From assembly GCA_964019335.1 (NCBI GenBank), contig OZ025750.1, positions 186,001 through 250,000 on the forward strand: 64,000 nt of DNA. Reading direction: 5' to 3'. This DNA comes from Diplonema japonicum. Its lineage: Eukaryota; Euglenozoa; Diplonemea; Diplonemida; Diplonemidae. Positions 9,703 to 18,093 of this stretch are shown here, one piece after another; within the stretch, counting starts at the first letter, position 1, and every line of letters begins with the position of its first letter. The notes under the pieces are model-generated. The model was not told where the DNA came from, ran no database searches, and worked only from the letters and a program-made list of their open reading frames with translations. The position numbers and the translations under genes were made by a program.

Positions 9703-11853
9703 ATGCCATTGGAGAAGTACCCCCCGTTCAGCTGGGCAATGCGGCCAGGGGACACACCGCAAGAGATCTACAGCAAAAAGCTGGTTATCGTTTACATGGT
9801 ATACAGCTTCTTTACGTTCATCAATATGCTTACGCTGAGGCTCTTTGAGGGGGTGTACGGCTACATAATTATTGCGAACCCGCTGCTGAGAGGTTTGATG
9901 TGCTTGCACTGCTTCAACGGCAAGTACAGACCCGCCGTCATCGAGGCCATACTGTATCTTGGGGTCTTTGCGATAATTATGCAGGATTACTATTCCCTTT
10001 CTTTGTTCGGTTTTGCGAAGGGGTGGATTAATGTTGTTATTTACATCGATATCTGTTTGGTGCTCAGGCTGCCCGACCGTGTTGCGAAGAATACCATCCT
10101 CGCCATCATTTGTTGGACGGCCGTGCGATGGATCGAACACCACTTCCGCTTCGGGCTCCTTGACGCCTCCTTCCTTCCGCCACAGGCCGACAGACTTGAG
10201 ATTGTAGATGATCTCTACCGCTGTGGAACCCTTCCCTGTTCTGTCCCCTTCTCGTGGGCTGTGACCAACATCACACTCAGTACCGCTCTTCTCCTGCTTG
10301 ACTTCTACTTCACAAGAGGCTTTGCTTCCAGACTCTTCAGAGAGAGGGACAAGATGGACAAGGTGATCAAAACAGCGGAGCACATTGCCGACTCCCTCTC
10401 GAAGTTCGACCTCGCCCAGGCTGAGTCTGTCCTCAACACCTCTGAGCTCCCCGAGCCCATGCACGACGCCTTCAGCAGGATCCTCGACAACCTCCGCAGC
10501 TACCGCCCCTACCTCCCTGAGGCCCTGTTTTTGGAGCTGCAAAGCACGCTTAGCTTGAAAGACGAACTATTGGAAGTCCCCGCCCCCGGTCTCATTACGA
10601 AGCGTGTGGCGATGGTGTTCACTGACATCCAGGGGTCGACGGCGACATGGGAGGCATGTCCCGATGGGATGAAGGAGGGGCTTCGGTTACACAACAATGT
10701 GATGCGGGCGTGTGCTGTGGCTTGGAACGGGTACGAGGTCAAGACGATCGGGGACGCCTTCATGGTCGCCTTCGAGAACACCTGCGATGCTGTGTCCTTC
10801 TCCTTGTCTGTTCAGGAGGGCCTTGTACAAACTGTGTGGCCTGCAGGACTTCTCCAGCTGGACCACTGTTCCTACAATGACGACGGCCCTTGGTGCGGGC
10901 TTCGTGTTCGGATCGGTGTCCACTGTGGTGAGGTGGATCCGCAGCTGAATTCCCTGACAGGTAGGTACGACTACTTCGGGAACACTGTGAACAAGGCGGC
11001 TCGGATGGAAGGGGCGTGCATCGGTGGGGCTGTTGCGGTGACACCTACGGTAATTGAAGAAGTTCCCGAGATGCTTGAAAGCCTTGTCGTAATCCCAATG
11101 GGGGCGACAACGCTGAAGGGGATAGGTGGCTCCATCTACCCGTCAATGCTGCTTCCAATGCACCTTTCAGATAGGCGCTCCTTCATAGAGTCCCAGCTCC
11201 TTCTGTCCGAAGATGAGCGCAGGGTTGTCTTGAAAGATGGCGTCATGAACAGCGTGTCTCTGATGGCCCCTGCCACCATGCGTACAGTCCCCTCGGCTAC
11301 TGTGTGCAAAGCAGAGGTGCAGCTTGACACGGAAAAGGGATCTGAGGTGACACACATTCTGAACGAGCTTCTTGCGAAGGTGACCCTTTGTGTGGAGCGA
11401 ACGCATGGTGTGGTGATCTCCCTCCAGGGGAGCAGGGTGGCCCTTGGGTGGAACGCCTCGCGACCCTGCTCCTCTCACGTGGAGAGCGCCTTCACCTTTG
11501 TGAAGATGCTACACCGTTCGTATGGGGAAGGGGATGCCACTAATGTACATCTCGGGCTGTCGAGCAGCCTCGCACACCACGGGACCCTTGGTGGAGGGAG
11601 CCAGCGATTTGTGGCGGTTGTGGGGAGCTGTCTTGGGGTGAGCGATGCCCTGTGCACGATGGGGATGCAGAGGGGGCTGTACTGCTTGTATGGGTCGTCG
11701 TCCTCGAGCCTGAGGGTCCCTGGGTTGGAAACAGGTGACTTGCCAGTAAATATTCCAAGTCACCCTGGCACCTTTGTTCACAGTGTAGAAGTCCCGAGGA
11801 ACAGCAGCAGCATCCGGTGGGGTACTGTGATGGAGGAAGTCCCTCCTGTGTAG
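9703..11853 (+). CDS. Six-TM two-domain adenylyl cyclase, copy 2
   Basis: 716 aa. Six TM segments lie in residues about 25-215, with a CGTLPC extracytoplasmic pair before TM6, then the helical linker RGFASRLFRERDKMD. The first cyclase domain (about 297-470) has every class III residue: metal aspartates D308 (FTDIQGS) and D351 (TIGD), the adenine pair K347/D423, and transition-state N430 and R434. The Lys/Asp pair predicts ATP as substrate, giving cAMP at the inner face of a membrane. The second domain (about 563-665) has the fold markers WNASRPCSSH and FVAVVGSCLGVSDAL but none of the catalytic residues, so it is probably regulatory. Because the first domain has a full set, it could work as a homodimer. 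The C-terminal 45 residues are unique to this copy. A possible acceptor AG lies at 9590-9591. Start chosen by alignment with its paralogues. Confidence 0.9.
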   Translation: MPLEKYPPFSWAMRPGDTPQEIYSKKLVIVYMVYSFFTFINMLTLRLFEGVYGYIIIANPLLRGLMCLHCFNGKYRPAVIEAILYLGVFAIIMQDYYSLSLFGFAKGWINVVIYIDICLVLRLPDRVAKNTILAIICWTAVRWIEHHFRFGLLDASFLPPQADRLEIVDDLYRCGTLPCSVPFSWAVTNITLSTALLLLDFYFTRGFASRLFRERDKMDKVIKTAEHIADSLSKFDLAQAESVLNTSELPEPMHDAFSRILDNLRSYRPYLPEALFLELQSTLSLKDELLEVPAPGLITKRVAMVFTDIQGSTATWEACPDGMKEGLRLHNNVMRACAVAWNGYEVKTIGDAFMVAFENTCDAVSFSLSVQEGLVQTVWPAGLLQLDHCSYNDDGPWCGLRVRIGVHCGEVDPQLNSLTGRYDYFGNTVNKAARMEGACIGGAVAVTPTVIEEVPEMLESLVVIPMGATTLKGIGGSIYPSMLLPMHLSDRRSFIESQLLLSEDERRVVLKDGVMNSVSLMAPATMRTVPSATVCKAEVQLDTEKGSEVTHILNELLAKVTLCVERTHGVVISLQGSRVALGWNASRPCSSHVESAFTFVKMLHRSYGEGDATNVHLGLSSSLAHHGTLGGGSQRFVAVVGSCLGVSDALCTMGMQRGLYCLYGSSSSSLRVPGLETGDLPVNIPSHPGTFVHSVEVPRNSSSIRWGTVMEEVPPV

Positions 11854-12430
11854 CTAGTCTTTTTTCAATTTTTTCAATGCCATCGAAAAAAAAAGGTTTT
11901 CCCTATGGGATAGCTATTGCCGGCATACGGGTCAAAAAAAAAGGGGGGAGGGGGGGAGGGCTTATCAGTGAGCAGACGAAAAAGGAAAAGGGAGAGAAAA
12001 AAAAAAATAAAACTTTAGCTAGCTTTTTTTTTTTTTTTTTTTCTATTTCTTCTTTTTCATCTTTTCGCCCTCTGTGTGACAATAAAAAAGAAAGAAGAAA
12101 AGAATGAAAAAAAAAAAGAAAAACAACTACTTTTAATCGTTTCAAAAAAAGAATTCATTTTCGGCGGTGCGGTCCTTGCTTTTTTTTTTACAGAAAGAAA
12201 AATAATTGCGAAGCTTGCGCCCAGCCAGAATACTGTAAACCAAGAAGAAATCGAATCAAAACCAGAAACGAAGAAGAAAAAGGGGTTTCTTTTTTCTTGG
12301 TTACAGTAGTTTTCTTTTCTTTTATTTTTATTTTTTTTTTCTCCTTAAAACTGTAAAGCAAAAAACAAAACAAACCAAAACAAAACAAACAAAAAAAAAA
12401 CGGACAAATCGAACGCAACTTTTTTTTTTT
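11854..12430. other. Low-complexity intergenic stretch
   Basis: Poly-A, poly-T and AAAG-type runs; open frames are Lys/Phe runs. No gene seen. Confidence 0.75.
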
Positions 12431-12480
12431 CTTTGAAGCCAAACGGGGAGCACCCACGCACACTGAGATTTATCAAATCT
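12431..12480 (+). mobile_element. Solo 3' tail of LINE L-A family
   Basis: AAACGGGGAGCACCCACG through ATTTATCAAAT matches the 3' terminus of the LINE at 26662-28571. T-tracts lie on both sides, as expected for a severely 5'-truncated insertion into a T-tract. Confidence 0.55.
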
Positions 12481-12539
12481 TTTTTGGTGGTGGGGATAAC
12501 ACAGAAATACGGAAAAATAAAGAAGTACCTTTGACCTCC

Positions 12540-12690
12540 TCGTCGGTCATCACCGGTAGCGCCCGAGTGGAAGAACGTATGGCAGATGCTCAGGGCAGCA
12601 AACTGCACGGGCTCAGAATCTTGGTCAGACACGACGCGGAACGCAGAAGCTACAGCTAGGCCGAGGCTCGCCCCCCTGTAATCAAGAAGA
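12540..12690 (-). other. Exon-like segment, minus strand
   Basis: Read on the minus strand, TTGATTACAG (acceptor-like) is followed by an open stretch encoding GASLGLAVASAFRVVSDQD and about 30 more residues, ending before GTCAAAGGTAC. A related segment with the same acceptor context lies at 25800-25890, also minus. It may be an exon of a decayed gene or part of a repeat. Confidence 0.25.
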
Positions 12691-12709
12691 CGATGCTTGT
12701 GCGGGGCGC

Positions 12710-12746
12710 CCTGCCACATACTGCAGGTACCCTTAAACAGTCTCTC
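12710..12746 (+). mobile_element. Solo 3' tail of LINE L-C family
   Basis: CCACATACTGCAGGTACCCT and the following TTAAACAGTCTCT match the 3' end of the LINE at 48412-54411 (CACATACTGCAGGCTCCCTC) and the fragments at 25287 and 25635. It runs into T-rich sequence. Confidence 0.55.
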
Positions 12747-12784
12747 TTTTTTACTTTGGGAAAGGGGCAGATAAGTAGAGACAA

Positions 12785-12960
12785 GGAGACGTTCCAAGAC
12801 AGGAAGCTCCTTTATCTCATCTCTCCCCTTTTTTTTTTTTTTTGATAATGAATTGCAATTGCTAAAAAAGAGTAGTGGGTAGCATTTGAGCTTATCCTTC
12901 TACAGGTTAACCCCCGGCTGTGCACAACCAACAATCAACCGACTCTTTTTTTTTTTTTTT
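12785..12960 (+). repeat. Dispersed repeat R1, copy 2
   Basis: The fullest R1 copy: GTTCCAAGACAGGAAGCTCC, T-tract, GATAATGAATTGCAATTGC, AAAAAAGAGTAGTGGGTAGC, CTTATCCTTCTACAGGTTAA, GGCTGTGCACAACC, ending in a T-tract. About 165 bp, no open frame. Confidence 0.6.
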
Positions 12961-14029
12961 TTTTGTTTCAACAATATTATTGTCGAGACTAAAAACTAGT
13001 TGATGGCAGCGTAATGAGATTTTATTAGGTAGAATCCCGCTCGTGCGCACAAACAAATGAAGCGCCAAACTAGTCTTTTGAGCTGATACCCCAAACGAGC
13101 CCCAAGGTGGTCCGCAGCAAAAAAAGAAAAAAAAAAAGAAAAAGAAGCACACACTTTCACATCACCTTCTTTCCCCACTTTTTCTTTTTTTTACAGCCCC
13201 CCCCCCGCCCCTTTTTGCAAGCAAGAATTATCTTTTTTGGTCTCTGTGGGGAGATGTCGAAATAGGATTATAGAATTTAGCTCTGGATTGAACTAGGCCC
13301 GAGAAAGGTTATAAGAAAAATGAAAAATAAAGCAAGGCCAGAGGTAAACAGGTATACAGGCTGGCTAAATTATGTACACCCCTATATTTGAGGTTTCTCC
13401 AATATAAATATATATGAGCTCGTCCGGACCAAAATGTCAACACTTTTTTGGGCACCTCCGAAAAATTCTTGTTTTGATTATTTGAGCAAAAAAAGGGCAG
13501 CATGCAACCATAGGAAGATGACATATATGGTGTACATGACGCCGTTCTTTCAATTGCGATGCTTGTTTTGCCATGAGGGTGGCAGGCTTTGCAACCGGCT
13601 GCCCCCGAGAAACGAAAAATAGAGGTCAGAAAACGGCTTAAAATGCAGCATCTAGGGTGCATAATATTGGTGATCAAGCGCACTTGTGACCCCGGGTACA
13701 ACCCAGGGTCGGGTTACTGTTAAAAGTACTTAGCGAAAAATATATGGCGCCGCATAGCCCCTGAAAACCCGGTTTTTTACACCCTATTTTTTGGCTTTTT
13801 CAAAAGGGGTTCCTAAGGGATTTTGGCCTTTTTCAGAAAAACAAATTCTTAACACTTGCCTGCTCATGCAGAGCTTCGACATTGGTATCTTTGGGGTCAA
13901 ACTTTCCTCTACCCATCTGCTGAGGTTTTCCCTTTTCTTTTGCACTCATAATCATAGTGTCCAGGGTTAACCGATCACCTTCGGGTTTTGAAACCCGACC
14001 CGAGCAATTTTAGATTTTCGATCACAGTC

Positions 14030-14280
14030 GGGTTTATGATCGGTTTTTTTCTAATTTCGGATCGGTTTGATCGGTTTTTTTTTAATTTCGGATCGGTTTG
14101 ATCGGTTTGATCGGTTTTTTTCTAATTTCGGATCGGTCTGATCGGTTTTTTTTAATTTCGGATCGGTTTGATCGGTTTTTTTCTAATTTCGGATCGGTTT
14201 GATCGGTTTATGATCGGTTTTTTTTAATTTCGGATCGGTCTGATCGGTTTTTTTTAATTTCGGATCGGTTTGATCGATCC
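14030..14280 (+). repeat. GATCGGTTT minisatellite
   Basis: About seven imperfect units of TTCGGATCGGTTTGATCGG plus T-tract and CTAA/TTAA spacers, 25-40 bp each, within the inner TIR element. The unit shares GATCGGTT with the element's own terminal repeat (read outward), so it may have grown from the TIR. Confidence 0.8.
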
Positions 14281-14423
14281 AAAACCCATATTTCTGGCAA
14301 AAAAATACCAAGACCATGCTCAAAATTTTTTTTTTCAAAAACCCTATTTTGACGATCTGAGCCCATTCCAGCCATTAAAACCCAAAATAGAGCCTTATTT
14401 AAGGCCTTAAAAGGCCTTGAAAA

Positions 14424-14735
14424 TAATCCTTTTCTATGTCATTTTGATGCTCCCTGGGGTCGGCTTTGTGTATCTGGGGGGCCCGGGGGATGAAACGAAG
14501 GGTTTTAAGCATGATTGCATGCTCTCCTCCTGTTTTAATTTTGATTTTCCATTTTTTTTGTTTTTTCGCTTTTAATTAAAAACCCGTCAAAAAAAGCGAA
14601 AAAACAGCTTTTCGAGAAAATAATCCTTTTCTAAGTCGTTTTGATGCTCCCTGGGGCCGGCTTTGTGTATCTGGGGGGCCCGGGATACGAATATAAGGGT
14701 TTTAAGCATGGTTGCATGCTCGCCTTTCATTTGAC
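14424..14735 (+). repeat. Tandem duplication of about 100 bp
   Basis: TTTTGATGCTCCCTGGGG, GGCTTTGTGTATCTGGGG, GGGTTTTAAGCATG and TTGCATGCTC appear in the same order at 14441-14523 and 14639-14722. The copies diverge by a few percent and lie within the inner TIR element. Confidence 0.8.
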
Positions 14736-15435
14736 GTCAATTTAAAACCCGATTGTAATTAAAAACCCGCGGGTGATCGGTTAACCCTGGATACTATGCA
14801 TAATACTTTAAAAGTGAAAATTTTGCTTTTTTAAGGGGTTTTAAAGAGATTTTAGCCTTAAATAGGCCAAAATGGCACTTTAAAGGTAAGTTCTCCCCAC
14901 CCCATTTTAATAGTGATTTAGAGCCCAGCCCACCCAAAATGACCCCAAAGGTATCACAGATTTTCAATCTACGTCCATTCTTCCTGTCGCTTTTCACGGA
15001 AAAACGAAAATAAAAAATGGAGTCTGGGTTATTTGTAACTTCGTTTGCCAAAAACCATTCTAAAAAACATGTTTTTGCACGTGCGTTTTAAAAATAAAAC
15101 AAACGGCGAGCATTTTGACCTATATGGTGTTCAAGCTTAGACTGCATTTCTGCACACAAAGTGGTGTCGGACTACTCTTTTACTTAGAAATTTAACGGGG
15201 GTTTTCTGCCGCATAGGAGGGTCATTTGTTGACATTTTTTCCCGGACGAGCTCATATATATTTTTTTAATGTGGTTGGTGTTCCCCCCCCCCCCCCCCCC
15301 CTTCTCTCCCCTCCCCCCGATTGTGGCCATAATTCTCACTTTCAACGAACGTAGTTTTTTTCTTTCAGAATTTTTTCTTTTCTTTTTCGGCGGACTTTAG
15401 CAAGCTAACGGCAGGGGAATACAGGCAGGAGGAAC

Positions 15436-15654
15436 ACGGTGGAGCTGGCACTGGACTTCGAGAATGTGAGATTGCATGGGCTGATGGCGCGTACTGAAGA
15501 AGGTGAAAGGAAGGAGGGCCTTCCCAGCGAAACCGTGCACAAGGGTGCAAATACTACGATCCATCGGGAGGACAAAGGCGGTGATCGGATGGAACAGTCT
15601 TTTCTGAAAGAAAAAAAAAAAGAAAAAAGTGATTTTTATTACAACCTTATGTAG
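15436..15654 (+). pseudogene. LINE C-terminal relic
   Basis: VELALDFENVRLHGLMA corresponds to the conserved xELA(L/V/I)D(F/Y)E segment near the C-terminus of all four LINE copies in the window (for example IELALDFENSTMKSLVG in L-B). Similarity fades downstream. A T-rich tract lies shortly upstream. Confidence 0.5.
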
Positions 15655-16085
15655 TCTGTGCCGGGCAAAAAAAACCATAGCAGGGTTATTTCTAAGTTTT
15701 TTTTATTATACCTATTTTTATACTAATTACGAAACTGGGGCATGTCGGGGCCGACAAACTCTCGGTCGCCCAAAAAAAAAAAAAAGAAATCAGGACACTT
15801 GAATGGGGTTCGGAAACCGTACTTTCTCAAAAACCATAGACTGTACTCCAAGGGGCCGAATTAATGCCGCCGAGTGCGATAGTGCAGGAGGGCGCGGCGG
15901 GTACTTTTTTGCTTCTTCCCCCCCCACCTCCCCTTACTCGAGTGGGGGAAAAGAGCAAAACATATATGTTTTTGACCCGTAAATATTATTATCTTTTTTT
16001 TTTTTTCTGTTTCTTTTTTTTTTTTTTTTTTTTTTTTAATTCTTACAGTTCGCTATTTTATTTTTACCAAAAAAAAACCCACAAA

Positions 16086-16118
<33 letters not shown>

Positions 16119-16120
16119 CA
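15655..16120. other. Low-complexity intergenic stretch
   Basis: T- and A-tracts with short unique pieces. No gene or recognisable repeat seen. Confidence 0.6.
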
Positions 16121-16222
16121 GAGAAACTGGCTGTTGTTTGAACGTGGGTAAAACCTGAAGAAGTTTTTTTTAAAACCCGAAACACGTTACCATTTTGTCA
16201 AAAGACCCGTCTTCTCGCAAAA
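16121..16222 (-). repeat. SINE-like repeat S1, copy 1
   Basis: Reverse complement reads AACGTGTTTCGGGTT, CAGGTTTTACCCACG, AAACAACAGCCAGTT, matching the copies at 43024-43136 and 60997-61091. About 100 bp, followed (in its own orientation) by a homopolymer. No promoter boxes could be assigned confidently. Confidence 0.5.
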
Positions 16223-17110
16223 ATGCTCAAAGGTCAACCCCCCCAAAAAAAAAGTTTCAAAAGAATTGAAAATAGACTTCCTGAGATCCAGACCCACTGT
16301 AACTTGATTAATCTGCCTGCGCGAAGCCCCACAGTGCATGGCAGCGTATACTTCACTCCCCCCCCACTGAAATCAAGTTACGTTTTTTTTTTTTTTTTTT
16401 TTTTTTTCCCTCTTTCTTTAAGAAAAACAAAGAAGAAAAAAAAAACAACCCCTATTTTATATCTAATATCATAGAAAAAGAAAAAGAATAAAAAAAACAT
16501 CGTGGGGGCGATAACAAAAAGGAACGGCGGCAAGAAAAAGAAACAAGTAACAAGTAACGAGTAGCAACGAACGAAAAGGTTAAATGTTGTTTACTCGTTG
16601 CTGCTCTCAGGGCAGCTCAACTCCCGGCTTTTCAAAATTCTTGACCGTGCGCGTATTGCTAACTAACAAGAAAGTAAGTGTGAACATAAACTGGGATGAG
16701 ATTCCTGTGCGGATTTAGTACTATAGAACCAACGTTTTCTTTTTGAAGATTTTTTGAAAACCCCCTCAGAGGACGTGGGCTAAGGATTCACTTTTTTCAA
16801 AACCGGGGCCCCAGAATTTTTTGTTTCTATTTCAGAGAGAAAAAAAAAGAAAAGATGAGAAAAAGAAACACTTTTTTTTTCTTTTCAAAGCGGGAAGAAT
16901 TTGGCCATGTCTCGAGTGAAGAAAAAAAAAAAAAGAAATGTCATTGGAGGAAAAGTGAGTTTATCTTATAATTTTATTTCTATATCCCCCCCCCCCCATT
17001 ATAGATTCTTCTTCGATATGTTCTGCCGAACCCGGGAGAGATAGTTAATTTTCTCCTTCCCCTCCTTCCCGTTTCCCGCGTAAACATCGTTTTCTCTCTT
17101 TTTTCTTTTG
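16223..17110. other. Intergenic stretch without a recognisable gene
   Basis: Homopolymers and mixed sequence, including a short CAAGTAACAAGTAACGAGTA repeat near 16540. No supported feature. Confidence 0.6.
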
Positions 17111-17111
17111 T

Positions 17112-17156
17112 GCGGGCCGTTGCTTACCACTTCGTTTCCTATCAATGTGAATTTTC
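17112..17156 (+). repeat. 45-bp repeat R2, copy 1
   Basis: GGGCCGTTGCTTACCACTTC then GTTTCCTATCAATGTGAATTTTCC. It is shared with 28627-28668 and 58093-58190 in the same orientation. Confidence 0.6.
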
Positions 17157-17254
17157 CCCCCCACCCCCCCCTCTTTTTTCCCAAACCATTTCTCTTCAAA
17201 TTCTTTTTCTTTTTTTTTTTATTTATATTATTATTCGGCTTATTATTCCTCCAC

Positions 17255-17568
17255 CCCCCCCCCTGTTCGCCCCTGCTCGCGAGCTCCCTGTGCTCATCCA
17301 GCCACAGGTCGTACGCCTTCTGCGCGCCTTCCTCGTCCTCACACACCATTACCCCCTCCCCCTTTGGCTCTGTGAGGACGGGGCAATGCCAGTCCGCCGG
17401 GTCCAGGCTCACTGCGCCCATTACCTTCCTTGCTGGCACCTTCGTCCACTTCAGCAAAGGCTTTGTCACTGTCTGCTTCGACGCCTGTTTTCCTTGCCTC
17501 GCTTGTTGCTGTTGCTTATTCCCTTGTCCCTGCTGTTGACGCGGCTTCGTCTGTTGCTTCTTCTCATA
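17255..17568 (-). pseudogene. LINE ORF1 relic, minus strand
   Basis: The minus strand encodes a Gln/Lys-rich segment followed by LLKWTKVPARKVMGAVSLD and DPADWHCPVLTEPKGEGVM, then EDEEGAQKAYDLWLDEHREL. The Gln-rich leader then globular domain resembles ORF1 of LINE L-C. No start codon is present, and a stop lies at the junction with the MITE at 17570. It is the clearest coding trace on the minus strand. Assignment is by resemblance only. Confidence 0.4.
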
Positions 17569-17569
17569 A

Positions 17570-17678
17570 GGCTATACTGGCAGAAAGAAACGGGGAAACG
17601 TTTCCGTTTCCGTTTCCGTTTCCGTTTCCTTATTTTCAGAAAAGGTGCTTGGAAACGCGTTTCTTGCCAGCATAGCCG
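17570..17678. mobile_element. MITE-like inverted-repeat element, copy 2
   Basis: The left end GGCTATACTGGCAGAAAGAA and the right end (reverse complement GGCTATGCTGGCAAGAAACG) form terminal inverted repeats. Five GTTTCC hexamers, TTCCTTATTTTCAGA and GCTTGGAAACGCG follow. It is an internally deleted relative of the 548-712 copy. Confidence 0.65.
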
Positions 17679-17716
17679 CCCCCCCCTGCAATTCAATTAC
17701 AACTACAGAGGACAAC

Positions 17717-17872
17717 ATGCCGCTGGAGCAGCATGCCTTTCACTTGAGGAGTTCGATCGTCGCCTTCTTAAGGACGGATTGCAACATGACTACCTTGGTC
17801 ACAACAACGACTGTGAACCCTTACTTTGCTGGAAAGCTTTGGCGTAACGTGATCAAAGCAGCGGGGCACTGA
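17717..17872 (+). pseudogene. Possible cyclase N-terminal remnant
   Basis: ATGCCGCTGGAGCAGCATGC encodes MPLEQHA, the start shared by the intact cyclases (MPLEQHAPFSW in copy 5). About 100 bp later GTGATCAAAGCAGCGGGGCA resembles the GTGATCAAAACAGCGGAGCA linker. Most of the gene between is missing. Confidence 0.35.
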
Positions 17873-18070
17873 GCTCGCCTTGCACTTGTTGAAGGCAGGT
17901 GGGAGCAAGATGACAAGAAGACTCGGGGAGAGGCCTCTGTCTCCCACCTGTTCCCGGATAAGACCGACCGACGTTCCTGCCTTCTGCTTTCTAGGAGAGA
18001 CACGGGTATGTCGCTGCACACCCCATGGAACAGTTGCAGTATTTATAGTGAATTATTTGCGAGGGCTGGC

Positions 18071-18085
18071 ACACTTAGTCTTCAG
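18071..18085 (+). promoter_or_regulatory. Probable trans-splice acceptor, cyclase 3
   Basis: ACACTTAGTCTTCAG precedes the ATG by 8 nt. AG is at 18084-18085. Short pyrimidine tract, so moderate support. Confidence 0.4.
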
Positions 18086-18093
18086 GTGGGAAA

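Larger units (their letters stand above)
13953..14798. mobile_element. Inner TIR element with 6-bp target duplication
   Basis: The left end CATAGTGTCCAGGGTTAACC and right end (reverse complement CATAGTATCCAGGGTTAACC) continue as CGATCACC, giving inverted repeats of about 37 bp with four mismatches. The direct repeat CATAAT flanks it perfectly at 13947-13952 and 14799-14804. The 846-bp interior holds a GATCGGTTT minisatellite and a tandem duplication, and no transposase. I infer a non-autonomous DNA transposon; the superfamily is undetermined. Confidence 0.75.
13409..15262. mobile_element. Outer TIR element, non-autonomous, interrupted
   Basis: TATATATGAGCTCGTCCGG with AAAATGTCAACA just inside at the left recurs in reverse complement at the right (TGTTGACATTTTTTCCCGG then ACGAGCTCATATATA). 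That gives about 32 bp of imperfect terminal inverted repeats. The interior lacks a transposase frame and is interrupted by the complete TIR element at 13953-14798. Removing the insert leaves about 1.0 kb. The target duplication is unclear because both flanks are AT-rich. Confidence 0.6.

Noticed and set aside
14030-14280. CRISPR-like array
   Set aside because: Units are contiguous imperfect repeats without unique spacers, inside a transposon of a eukaryotic genome.
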